DNA from: an uncultured Pseudomonadota bacterium
Lineage (GTDB): Bacteria; Pseudomonadota; Gammaproteobacteria; Burkholderiales; JALYOK01
Length of the DNA: 64,000 nucleotides
Direction: 5' to 3'
Assembly (NCBI GenBank): GCA_902826775.1
Contig: CADEHE010000004.1
Location: forward strand, 106,927-170,926
In this document: piece by piece, positions 36,919-45,020 of the stretch
How the letters are laid out: each line of letters begins with the position of its first letter
Numbering within the stretch: the first letter of the stretch is position 1
Notes under the pieces: generated by a model
Seen by the model: only the letters and a program-made list of their open reading frames with translations
What the model was told of the DNA's origin: nothing
Database searches by the model: none
Position numbers and translations under genes: made by a program

Positions 36919-38187
36919 TCAGTGAAAAGAGAACCTGAGTTGGCTGCGCACGCAGCGGTAACGCGAATGCAGCTCATCGACGCTGCTGCCGCCGAGATTG
37001 AACACTGCATAGCGGTAGCTACCAAGCCATTTCATTTCGCGCGCCAGCGAAGCGCCGCGCTTGACGTAGATCAGCACTCGCGCGTCGTCGTATTGCGCGC
37101 GCACGCGCGCCAATTCCGCATCGCTTGGGTGCGCGGTCAAGGCATTGCCGGCGAAATCACGCAGCACGAAACTGGCCGCGTGGCGATAGGCGCCTTGCCT
37201 GCGCCTGATCTGCGGTGTTTCCCCTAATCCAAGCGCTAGCACGATGTCATACAAGTTGAATCCGTCCACTTTCTCGTACAAATCTGCGAACTGGTAAGCC
37301 ACGCGCGGGTTGATTTCGAGAAAGGCGATGCGCTCGGTCGTCTCATCGTAAAAAAACTCGACATTGAACGCGCCATGGCGCAAATCAAGCGCGCGCACCA
37401 GATCGATCGCCATTCGCTGCATGCGCGCTTGCACGTTTTGTGGCAAGCGCGACGGGTACTCAAAGCGCTCGAACGCGTTGGTGCCGGGATACATCACCGA
37501 GTCGACGATGCCCAGAACCGTAATCTCTCCATTATCGACAAAGCCATCCAATGTGACTTGCACACCGGGCACAAGTTCCTCGCCGACCAGATGCAACGCG
37601 TCGATGCGCAAGTCCGGATGCGCGCGCATCAAGTCATTACAAGGTTGCACCAATTTTTTTAGGATTTGTGTTTCGAGCAAACCGAAGGCCAACAGCTTGC
37701 GCAAATCGGCAAAATCTTCCACGCGCCGAGCCAAGATGGAGTAGGTCGCTTTCACCGGTTTGACGAAGAAAGGAAAACCGAGACCGAGTTGGGCTGGACT
37801 CTCGATCGTATAGGGGAATGCGAAGAACTTGGGGGTGCCTTCCGGACAGATGCTGGCTTGCAGCTTGCGCGAGTAGTATTTGTGCTGAGCGACAAGCACG
37901 CCACGCGGCGCCGCGCCCGGCAGACCCAAGCGCTCGGCGACATTGGCAGCGACCATGGCACCGATCTGTTCATCGCAGCTAATGACTGCAGCGAGCCCTG
38001 CTTTGCGATATTTTTGCACCATGCGCTCAATAAACGCGAGCGCGTTAAACGTCATGAGCTTGGCGTTTTCGGGAAACTTGAATAGATCGAACCCTTCGAA
38101 AACAAAACGGTAATGGTCGCGAAAGCGCGGGTGGTTGAATTCGATCTGATCCCATTCGTTCGGGAACAAAACTAAGATCGTCTGCAT
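36919..38187 (-). CDS. ATP-grasp superfamily enzyme
   Basis: 422 residues. A pre-ATP-grasp region (about 1-110), the lysine-bearing strand in FPFFVKPVKATYS (about 140-152) and the metal-binding end EFFYDETTERIAFLEINPRVAYQFADLYEK (catalytic Glu and Asn near 292-296) identify the fold. It resembles carbamoyl-phosphate/amino-acid ligase-type enzymes that join a carboxylate to an amine or thiol; substrate unknown. Coupled to DUF3047 and 51 bp downstream of the CofC-like glycosyltransferase. Confidence 0.82.
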   Translation of the reverse strand: MQTILVLFPNEWDQIEFNHPRFRDHYRFVFEGFDLFKFPENAKLMTFNALAFIERMVQKYRKAGLAAVISCDEQIGAMVAANVAERLGLPGAAPRGVLVAQHKYYSRKLQASICPEGTPKFFAFPYTIESPAQLGLGFPFFVKPVKATYSILARRVEDFADLRKLLAFGLLETQILKKLVQPCNDLMRAHPDLRIDALHLVGEELVPGVQVTLDGFVDNGEITVLGIVDSVMYPGTNAFERFEYPSRLPQNVQARMQRMAIDLVRALDLRHGAFNVEFFYDETTERIAFLEINPRVAYQFADLYEKVDGFNLYDIVLALGLGETPQIRRRQGAYRHAASFVLRDFAGNALTAHPSDAELARVRAQYDDARVLIYVKRGASLAREMKWLGSYRYAVFNLGGSSVDELHSRYRCVRSQLRFSFH

Positions 38188-38238
38188 GGGTTTTATTCTG
38201 GTTTCTTGCGGACTATTATCGCATCGCGGCGCGATGCG

Positions 38239-38898
38239 TCAGGCGCCACCCTGCTGCAACAGCGAACGCCAAGCGCGGAATGCGTCGAGTTGAGCCAGGC
38301 GGGCGAGATCGCGAGGCTCATCTACGTCCCAGGTGGCGGCCAGTTCGTGCCAGCGCAAGCCCGTCTGGCGCAATCGCCGCCGCGTTTGTTCCAGCACGCG
38401 CGGCGTGCTCCATTCGATGCCGGAAAACAGATCCGGGCATTGGGTGCGGGCACCAACCAGGAAATAACCGCCATCCTCCGCCGGCCCGAGCACGACATCG
38501 TTGGGAGCCCCGAGCGCCGCAGCGGCAGCGCGCAGATAGTCAGGCGTCAGTGCGCCGCAGTCGCTGCCGATGAGCAAAGTCGGTGTCGCATCCGCTAGGC
38601 TCCAGCGCAGAGCATGCGCCATACGCGCGCCGATATCGTCACCCTGCTGGGGCAGCAGCGGCAGTCCATGCGTCTGAGCGAGTTCCTTGAGCAACGCATC
38701 CGCCGCGAGCGTCGGCGCGGCAAACAGCACTGCTTCGCCCAGCTTGGCCGACTGCACGCAGCCGATGCAATGGTTAAGCAACTGCCGATAGAGCGCCGCC
38801 GCCGGCTGTGCGCCAATTACACTGGCCAAGCGTGTCTTCACCTGACCGGGAACCGGTGCCTTGGCGAAAATCAACGTTCTGATGCCAATACTACCCAT
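38239..38898 (-). CDS. TIGR04282-type glycosyltransferase (DUF2064), arsenosugar-associated
   Basis: 219 residues from ATG 38898; a TTG at 38910 reads in frame. FAKAPVPGQVKTRLA at the N-terminus and LIGSDCGALTPDYL and GPAEDGGYFLVG are the CofC/GT-A-like signatures of TIGR04282. Family members are named for co-occurrence with arsenosugar synthesis and usually pair with a TIGR04283 protein, which is the next gene upstream here. The actual sugar donor and acceptor are not known. Confidence 0.87.
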   Translation of the reverse strand: MGSIGIRTLIFAKAPVPGQVKTRLASVIGAQPAAALYRQLLNHCIGCVQSAKLGEAVLFAAPTLAADALLKELAQTHGLPLLPQQGDDIGARMAHALRWSLADATPTLLIGSDCGALTPDYLRAAAAALGAPNDVVLGPAEDGGYFLVGARTQCPDLFSGIEWSTPRVLEQTRRRLRQTGLRWHELAATWDVDEPRDLARLAQLDAFRAWRSLLQQGGA

Positions 38899-38904
38899 AG
38901 GGTA

Positions 38905-38958
38905 TGTCAAAAAGTAAGTAATATAGGGATTGTCAAGACTATCCTATTAATGGTATAT
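38905..38958 (-). promoter_or_regulatory. AT-rich leader with two TTGACA boxes inside the cluster
   Basis: On the minus strand two perfect TTGACA hexamers start at 38936 and 38910, 26 bp apart, in an AT-rich stretch that contrasts with the GC-rich genes. No good -10 box sits at the right distance from the first, and the second overlaps the possible TTG start. It may hold an internal promoter for the last three genes. Confidence 0.3.
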
Positions 38959-39705
38959 CTAGCCTTGCTGGTAGCGCTGCGCCAACTTCCCAGGATCGGC
39001 GCCACAAAAGTAAGCCAAGCGCAGCCTCAGCATGAGCCAGATAGTACGCAGCACACCGCCTTGTTCCCAGCGGCGGCTGGAAGTCTCTACAGTGGCGCTG
39101 AGACAGGCGGGTCGGCTCAACCGTTTGGCGCGGCGGCTGAACTCGACGTCTTCCATGAGTGCGATCTCGGCAAAGCCACCGAGTTGTTCAAATGTGTCGC
39201 GGCGCACGAAGATAGCTTGGTCGCCCGTGGCAATACCGCTCCAGCGCGAGCGCAAGTTCATCATGAATTCCACCAGGCGCAGCAGCGCATGCGCCCCGGA
39301 CAGGCGCACATCAAAGCGTCCCCAAAGAGGACTACGGTCAACACCCCGGCCGTCATTGGTGCGCGCTGCGGCAGTGGCGGAGCGGATAGCTGCTGCCGCC
39401 CCCTGTGGCAAGCGCGTATCGGCGTGTAAGAACAACAGCACATCTGAGCTTGCCGTTGCCGCGCCGCCGCTCATCTGCGCAACGCACGCAGCGCCGGAAT
39501 TCATCTGTTGTGCGCGGCCTGGGCTTGTGGTGATGACCTCATCAGCCAACGCGCGCGCGCGCCGGACGGTGTCGTCGCTGCTGCTACCGTCCACGACGAT
39601 GACGCGCGTATCAGGGTGCTCAACACGCAGGCTCTGTAGCGCCCGTAGCGTTGCTTCAATGCCGTGCGCTTCGTTCAGAGCCGGTACGATGACCCAGAGT
39701 CGCAT
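38959..39705 (-). CDS. TIGR04283-type GT2 glycosyltransferase, arsenosugar-associated
   Basis: 248 residues, GT-A fold family 2. IVPALNEAHGIEATLRAL at the start, VDGSSSDDTV, ADEVITTSPGRAQQMN and the metal-binding LFLHADT are typical of TIGR04283. It partners the TIGR04282 protein; both are commonly found with ArsS/ArsM, which are missing from this window. Cytoplasmic, possibly membrane-associated via the C-terminal hydrophobic residues. Confidence 0.88.
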   Translation of the reverse strand: MRLWVIVPALNEAHGIEATLRALQSLRVEHPDTRVIVVDGSSSDDTVRRARALADEVITTSPGRAQQMNSGAACVAQMSGGAATASSDVLLFLHADTRLPQGAAAAIRSATAAARTNDGRGVDRSPLWGRFDVRLSGAHALLRLVEFMMNLRSRWSGIATGDQAIFVRRDTFEQLGGFAEIALMEDVEFSRRAKRLSRPACLSATVETSSRRWEQGGVLRTIWLMLRLRLAYFCGADPGKLAQRYQQG

Positions 39706-39817
39706 GATTGCTCTCTACGGCATCGAGCAACGGCTCGATTGCGCGTGGAGAAGAGAGCGCGGGAGAGATCGAGCCATGTCGCGAAACAGCATAAGACTCA
39801 ATAGCATGCCGCGCGCA

Positions 39818-40561
39818 TTACTTGGGCGGGGTGCCGTTCAAATTCCAGTTGTAGTCAAGGTAGCTGATCTTGTACTGCTCGGCCGCCAAGCCTTTGGCGA
39901 CATCGGCGTCGGCGACGTATTTGGCGATGAACTTTTGCACAGAGCCCGCGCTGGCATTAAAGTCCTCGGCAAACCACTTAAAGATCTCCGAGATTTCAGC
40001 GCTTTTCTTCTCTTTGTTGAAGCGATTGCGGGTGGAATCGTTGATGAAAGCGCGCGCATTGTCGTCCATCTGCGCTTCAAGCTTCGCGCCGGTGTAGGCG
40101 TCGCTGCGCAGTTTCGGGCAAGAGCGCGAGGCGCAGACGATTGCGAAGTGTATGCGCGCATCGCCGAGCGGACGCAGAATCTTGTGCTCGAGGTTATACA
40201 GTGTGATTTCTTCCCCGGCGAGCTTCCATTCCTTGCTCTTGAAATAGCGCTGGCGGCCGATGAATCCGCTCGGCGACAAACCATCGATGATGCCTTGCAT
40301 GGCGAGCGCGTTGTAGGCGTTCATGTAATAGACGAGCTTATCGCTCTTGGAGTCGAGCTTTACCGGCGCGGCGAGCGCTTCGATGTAGCGTTTAAACTCC
40401 GGGTTCGCCTGCACGCCGGGATAGTTGACTTGCCCATCGCGCACGTTCTCGCGCAACACTTTGTCAAAGCCGTCGTGCGCTATGCCTTGCGCAAAGGCGG
40501 TGATGCAGGCCAGCGCCAGCGCCATGCCCACGGCACGGCGATACCAGGGAAAGCTACGCAT
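39818..40561 (-). CDS. DUF547 domain protein
   Basis: 247 residues from ATG 40561, which begins a signal peptide (RRAVGMALALACITAFAQG). DUF547 hallmarks: YYMNAYNALAMQGIID (about 90-105), HFAIVCASRSCPKL, and a C-terminal FIAKYVAD helix. The family has a papain-like/transglutaminase-like look with a conserved Cys and His, function unknown. Often next to TVP38 and the TIGR04282/04283 pair, as here. Confidence 0.87.
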   Translation of the reverse strand: MRSFPWYRRAVGMALALACITAFAQGIAHDGFDKVLRENVRDGQVNYPGVQANPEFKRYIEALAAPVKLDSKSDKLVYYMNAYNALAMQGIIDGLSPSGFIGRQRYFKSKEWKLAGEEITLYNLEHKILRPLGDARIHFAIVCASRSCPKLRSDAYTGAKLEAQMDDNARAFINDSTRNRFNKEKKSAEISEIFKWFAEDFNASAGSVQKFIAKYVADADVAKGLAAEQYKISYLDYNWNLNGTPPK

Positions 40562-40636
40562 AAGGTCTCCGTTTGCCAAGTTGATAATCAATGTCTTTAC
40601 GCATCAGTGCTGCCGTTGGATGACGTTTTAATGCAA

Positions 40637-41359
40637 TCACCCCGAATTCGCTGAGCTCGCGCCGCCGCGCCACTTCTTTAGCGCTACCGGTATCAGGGCA
40701 AATACGCCGAGCAGCGCGAACGCGCCGATGATCTCCAGCGAAATCAGATCCTTGGTCGAGCTAATTGCCGCCAGCGACTGGCCTAGGTTTGCGAACACGA
40801 AGCTGCCCGGAATGATGCCCAGAAAAGTGGCTAGGGCATAGGTGCGCAGTGACACGCTGGTGAATGCCGGCGCTAAATTGACCAGCCAGAAGGGAAATAG
40901 CGGCACCAGCCGCAAGAACAGCAAATAGTTGAAAGCGTCCTGCGTGAAGCCTTGGTTGATCTTCGCCGCTAAGGGGCCCATTTTGCTGCGCGCCGCGTCG
41001 GCAAACAGATAACGCGCCGCGAGGAAGACTAGGCATGCGCCAAGCGTTGCGCCGCCGACGATGACCAGCGTGCCTACCCAGCGGCCGAAGAGAAAACCGC
41101 AGGTGAGCGACAGAATCAAGCCGATAGGCAGGCTCAGCGCAGTGGACGCCGCGTACGCGGCAAAAGCGATGGCGAGCATCGCCACATAATGCTGGTTGGT
41201 GAACTGCAACAACTGATCGCGGTGGGTCTTGAGCGTGTCCAAGTTGACGTAACGCTGGCCGCCCAGGGCGAAGAAAGCGACTAGTCCGCCGATCAGCACG
41301 GCGAGAATCACGAGCTTGAGCCAAGGTTTGCTCGCGCTCGGGGCGGTGGCTGGGTTCAT
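40637..41359 (-). CDS. TVP38/TMEM64 (DedA-related) membrane protein
   Basis: 240 residues with five to six transmembrane segments and the family core FGRWVGTLVIVGGATLGACLVF followed by RLVPLFPFWLVN and FLGIIPGSFVFANLG (about 100-190). Members are candidate lipid scramblases/flippases; the substrate here is unknown. Its ATG overlaps the stop of the flavoprotein gene (ATGA), so the two are translationally coupled. Confidence 0.9.
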   Translation of the reverse strand: MNPATAPSASKPWLKLVILAVLIGGLVAFFALGGQRYVNLDTLKTHRDQLLQFTNQHYVAMLAIAFAAYAASTALSLPIGLILSLTCGFLFGRWVGTLVIVGGATLGACLVFLAARYLFADAARSKMGPLAAKINQGFTQDAFNYLLFLRLVPLFPFWLVNLAPAFTSVSLRTYALATFLGIIPGSFVFANLGQSLAAISSTKDLISLEIIGAFALLGVFALIPVALKKWRGGASSANSG

Positions 41360-42789
41360 GGCCTGCCCCGCAGGCCGAAGATGCGCTGAATCCAGCGCTT
41401 GCGCGAGGGCGTCAAACCTTCCTTCATGCGCTGGTCGGCGACGCGCCGGTTAATCTGCGCGAACGTGGGATAGGTGTGAATGACGCCGGATAGGTCTGCC
41501 GCCTTCATGCCCTTGGCGATGGCCAGCGCGTATTCGGCGATCAGTTCGCCTGCATGCGCGCCGACGATCGCCGCGCCGAGCAGGCGTCCTTTGGGGTCGG
41601 TCACGATCTTGGCCATGCCTTCGATTTCGCTTTCCGCGCGAGCGCGATCGTTCTCTTCGAACGGAAACGTGTATGTGCGATAGGCTACGTTCTGTGCCTT
41701 CGCTTCGCTTTCGGAGAGGCCAACGCGCGCCAGTTCCGGTTCGGTAAAAGTGCACCAAGGGATATTCTTGGTCTGCGCTTTCGCCGGCAGCCGGAAGATC
41801 GCATTGCGCAGCACGACACCAGCGTGATGTTCGGCGACGTGTGTAAACTGCAGCGCGCCGGCGGCATCGCCGCACACGTAGATGTGCTTCTGCGTGGTCC
41901 GCAGCCGCGCATCGCTGACGATGCGGCCTTTTTCCACGGCAATGCCGGCCGCGTCCAGTCCAAGGTCATCTATGTTCATCTTGCGGCCGGCGGCCACGAG
42001 CAGATGCGTTGCGCTCAACTTGGTTTCGCCACCATCCTTGTTTTTTAGGTGCAGCGCGATGCTTCCTGCCGCGCTCTCGACGCGAGCCGGCGCGGCACCG
42101 AGGCAAAACTTGACGCCATCGTGTTCCATCTGCGTGCGTACGATCGCGGCCAGTTCGGCATCTTCGCGCGGCAGATTTTGCGGCGCGAGATCGACCACGG
42201 TCACAGCGCTGCCCAAGCGGCAGAAAGCCTGCGCCAATTCGCTGCCGATCGGTCCGGCGCCAATGACGATTAGCGAAGGCACGGCCTCGGTCAATTCGAA
42301 CACGGTTTCGTTGGTCAGAAACGGCACACCATCCAAGCCGGGGATCGGCGGCACGCCGGGACGTGAACCGGTGGCGATGACGAAATTGCGCGCCGTAATT
42401 GCGCGCTCGCCCACGACGACCGTGTTGGCATCCTTGAAGCGGCCGTGGCCGAAGATGACGTCGACGCCGAGCCCGCGGAAGCGTTCCGGACTGTCGTTCG
42501 GTTCGATTCCCTTGATCACACCTGCTACCCGCTGCATTACCGCGGCGATGCTGATTTGCGGTTGTGCCGGGCCGATGGCGTAGCGATCGGCCGTGCGCAT
42601 CAGATGCGCGACTTTGGCCGACTTCAGCAGTGCTTTGCTCGGCACGCAGCCGTAGTTCAAGCAATCGCCGCCCATCTTGTGCTTTTCAATCAGTGCGACT
42701 TTTGCGCCGAGCGTGGCGCCGCCGGCCGCTACAACCAGGCCGCCGGAGCCGGCACCGATCACACAGATATCGTATTCAGGAGTTGCCAC
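41356..42789 (-). CDS. MerA/Lpd-like FAD-dependent disulfide oxidoreductase
   Basis: 477 residues, GTG start. FAD motif IGAGSGGLVVAAGGATLG, redox-active pair in GGDCLNYGCVPSKALL, NAD(P) motif IGAGPIGSELAQAF, FAD motif YVCGDAAG. There is no N-terminal HMA domain and no C-terminal CC pair, so it is not a mercuric reductase sensu stricto; the dimer-interface HPTxxE of lipoamide dehydrogenase reads YPTFAQ, so the His-Glu dyad is missing too. Such proteins commonly pair with TVP38. First gene of the minus-strand cluster; substrate unknown. Confidence 0.87.
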   Translation of the reverse strand: MATPEYDICVIGAGSGGLVVAAGGATLGAKVALIEKHKMGGDCLNYGCVPSKALLKSAKVAHLMRTADRYAIGPAQPQISIAAVMQRVAGVIKGIEPNDSPERFRGLGVDVIFGHGRFKDANTVVVGERAITARNFVIATGSRPGVPPIPGLDGVPFLTNETVFELTEAVPSLIVIGAGPIGSELAQAFCRLGSAVTVVDLAPQNLPREDAELAAIVRTQMEHDGVKFCLGAAPARVESAAGSIALHLKNKDGGETKLSATHLLVAAGRKMNIDDLGLDAAGIAVEKGRIVSDARLRTTQKHIYVCGDAAGALQFTHVAEHHAGVVLRNAIFRLPAKAQTKNIPWCTFTEPELARVGLSESEAKAQNVAYRTYTFPFEENDRARAESEIEGMAKIVTDPKGRLLGAAIVGAHAGELIAEYALAIAKGMKAADLSGVIHTYPTFAQINRRVADQRMKEGLTPSRKRWIQRIFGLRGRP

Positions 42790-42885
42790 TATCGCTGTCT
42801 CGATCCATCAGTCTTGTGCCTTTGCAGGGTTTGGTCGTGGTTCACGCCCGCGGATTACGTTAGTACGCGGTCAAAGCGCGGGTGG

Positions 42886-42957
42886 ATGCTCCCCGGGCTC
42901 GGCGCTTCAGCGCGCTACGGCACGGGTGTGATTATGAGCGCGAGGCTAGGGGAGCAT
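42886..42957. repeat. 72-bp imperfect palindrome
   Basis: Perfect 9-bp outer arms ATGCTCCCC (42886-42894) and GGGGAGCAT (42949-42957), with inner GC-rich segments that also partly pair (GGCTCGGCGC against GAGCGCGAGGC). It lies in the 238-bp gap between the start of the flavoprotein gene and the end of bamD, so on the minus strand it would be a structured leader of the seven-gene cluster. Confidence 0.5.
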
Positions 42958-43027
42958 ACTGCGCACCCTGATGTCTCTACGGCCTTAATAGGTAGTAATC
43001 AGGAAATAATCCTGGGGCAGGTATAGG

Positions 43028-43852
43028 CTAATTATAAACTCGGCGATCGGTCTTCCAGAATTGCCACCACGGCGCTTTGTCGAAATTTCCCGTTAAGTAA
43101 GCACTCTTGGGGAAGTTGAGCTTGAGCACGCGCTCGGCGTCGGCACGCAAGTCACTTAGGCCCATGCGTTCGTAGGATTTCATGATGATGAATAGTCCCT
43201 CCTCCAGCGCTGGTGTCTGCGGATAGTTTTCCAGTGCCGATTGCGCGCGGTTGGCCGCCGCCACGTAAGCGCCGCGCCGGTAGTAGTAGCGCGCAACGTG
43301 AATTTCGTGCGATGACAACGCATTCGTCAGGTAGCTCATGCGCTCGGTGGCATCTTTCGCGTACTTGCTGTTTGGGAAGCGCGTGACCATGTCTTTGAAG
43401 GCGTCGAATGATTCGCGCGCTGCCTTCGGGTCGCGATCGGACAAATCTTGATTGGAAAGGAAACTAAACAAACCCAAATCGCCCTGAAAATTCGCCAAGC
43501 CGCGCAAGTAGTAGGCGTAGTCGACATTGGGGTGGTTGGGATGCAGCTTGATGAAACGATCGGCTGCGGCGATTGCTTGCGCCGGCTCGTTGTCGCGGTA
43601 ATAGGCGTACGCGAGTTCCAGCTGCGCTTGCTGCGCGTAACGGCCGAACGGATAGCGTGCCTCGAGTGTCTCAAATAACTTTCCGGCGCGCTCGTAGTTG
43701 CCGCTGTCGAGCTCTTGCTTCGCCTCCGTGTAGAGGCGCTGCGCCGACCAGTCCTTGGTTTCGTCGCCTTTGTCTTTGAACGCGCCGCAACCGCCGAGGC
43801 CTAGCGCCGTTACGAGAACCGCTACAGCGAGAACCGCTACACTATGCCTCAT
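43028..43852 (-). CDS. bamD: Outer membrane assembly lipoprotein BamD
   Basis: 274 residues from ATG 43852. Lipoprotein signal with lipobox LGGC (Cys at about 22), then TPR repeats (QRLYTEAKQELDSGNYERAGKLFE, QAQLELAYAYY, DYAYYLRGLA, ARESFDAFKDMVTRFPNSKYA). Essential Bam complex subunit that recruits outer-membrane protein substrates to BamA. A possible upstream start (43879) would break the signal peptide. Divergent from rluD with overlapping start codons, the same pairing as in E. coli. Confidence 0.96.
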   Translation of the reverse strand: MRHSVAVLAVAVLVTALGLGGCGAFKDKGDETKDWSAQRLYTEAKQELDSGNYERAGKLFETLEARYPFGRYAQQAQLELAYAYYRDNEPAQAIAAADRFIKLHPNHPNVDYAYYLRGLANFQGDLGLFSFLSNQDLSDRDPKAARESFDAFKDMVTRFPNSKYAKDATERMSYLTNALSSHEIHVARYYYRRGAYVAAANRAQSALENYPQTPALEEGLFIIMKSYERMGLSDLRADAERVLKLNFPKSAYLTGNFDKAPWWQFWKTDRRVYN

Positions 43853-44912
43853 GATGTCTATCTCTCCCGATCGAGCCAAACCAGAGCAGGGCCCGCAGCC
43901 GCAGAGGCGCGAAGCCTCGACCGCGCCGGGCGTGGATGGCGGCGATTATAGCCCAGGCGCCGAAGGCAAAATCGCCCAAGACGGCTGCGTCAGGCTCGCG
44001 GTGAGCATTCCCGACAGCGCCGCGGGCATGCGTCTGGATGCCGCGCTGGCAGTTTTGCTGCCGCAATTCTCGCGCAGCCGCTTGCAAGCGTGGTTGAAGC
44101 AGGGCGCGATTACCGTTGAGGGTGCGCAGCGCGCGCCGAGCAGCAAGGTGAATGGCAGCGAACGTGTGGTAGTCGACGCGCAACCGGAGCCGCAGCAACT
44201 GGCGTGGCGCGCGCAGGAGATGCCGCTCGTCATTGTGCATGAAGATGCTGCTTTGCTGGTGCTGAATAAGCCTGCGGGGTTGGTCGTGCATCCTGGCCAT
44301 GGCAACTGGAGCGGTACGTTGCTGAATGCGCTGTTGGCACATTCACCCCAGGCGCAGCAGCTACCGCGTGCGGGGATCGTGCACCGGCTCGACAAAGAGA
44401 CCAGCGGATTGATGGTCGTGGCCAAGACCCTTACCGCTTACACCTCGCTCGTGCGGCAATTGCAAGCGCGCAGCGTCACCCGGCGATACATGGCCGTGGT
44501 GAGGGGGGAGCCGCCGGCGCACGGCAGAGTGGATGCACCGATCGGGCGGCATCCAACGCAGCGCACCAAGATGGCCGTGACCGATCGCGGCCGCGCGGCG
44601 CTGACGGAGTTCAGGCTATTGGAGCGCTTAGGTCGCTATAGTTTGCTCGAACTCAGGCTGGACACTGGCCGCACCCATCAGATCCGCGTGCACATGCAAG
44701 CGCTGGGATTTCCGCTGGTCGGTGATCCCGTGTATGGCGCGCGTCAGCGCGGTGCGGGTGGCGCTGACCCTGCGGCGCGGTTTCAGCGGCAAGCACTGCA
44801 TGCCGCCGCTTTGTCGCTGCAACATCCAGATAGCGACGAGACGCTGTCTTGGCAGGCAGCCTTGCCGCAAGATATGCAGCTGCTACTTGAAGCGCTGCGC
44901 CAACAATCATGA
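43851..44912 (+). CDS. rluD: 23S rRNA pseudouridine synthase D
   Basis: 353 residues if ATG 43851 is used. S4 domain (about 60-105, SRSRLQAWLKQGAITVEG) and RluA-type catalytic domain with RLDKETSGLMVVAK holding the catalytic Asp, and GRTHQIRVHMQ near the end. It makes pseudouridines 1911, 1915 and 1917 of 23S rRNA helix 69. The first about 48 residues are not conserved; GTG 43932 is a plausible later start and would free the DNA that holds the bamD -10 box. pgeF follows, as in E. coli. Confidence 0.93.
   Translation: MMSISPDRAKPEQGPQPQRREASTAPGVDGGDYSPGAEGKIAQDGCVRLAVSIPDSAAGMRLDAALAVLLPQFSRSRLQAWLKQGAITVEGAQRAPSSKVNGSERVVVDAQPEPQQLAWRAQEMPLVIVHEDAALLVLNKPAGLVVHPGHGNWSGTLLNALLAHSPQAQQLPRAGIVHRLDKETSGLMVVAKTLTAYTSLVRQLQARSVTRRYMAVVRGEPPAHGRVDAPIGRHPTQRTKMAVTDRGRAALTEFRLLERLGRYSLLELRLDTGRTHQIRVHMQALGFPLVGDPVYGARQRGAGGADPAARFQRQALHAAALSLQHPDSDETLSWQAALPQDMQLLLEALRQQS
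43945..43950 (-). promoter_or_regulatory. Candidate bamD -10 box inside rluD 5' region
   Basis: On the minus strand a perfect TATAAT (43950-43945) lies 93 bp before the bamD start codon; the -35 at 17 bp (GATTTT) is weak. With no intergenic space between bamD and rluD, the bamD promoter must lie in this part of rluD. Confidence 0.4.
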
Positions 44913-44924
44913 ACGCCAGCGTCT

Positions 44925-45002
44925 TAAGTCTGCAGTTAGTAACAGAAGTCACAAGATGCGCGATACTTTCAAAGTTAATAGAAGTGGCGAACTTCAGACT
45001 TA
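44925..45002. repeat. Short inverted repeat bracketing the rluD-pgeF gap
   Basis: TAAGTCTG (44925-44932) and CAGACTTA (44995-45002) are exact 8-bp inverse copies about 62 bp apart in an AT-richer gap of 108 bp. They could close a long stem in the rluD-pgeF transcript; chance pairing is possible. Confidence 0.3.
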
Positions 45003-45020
45003 GGACACTAGTGGAAGTTG

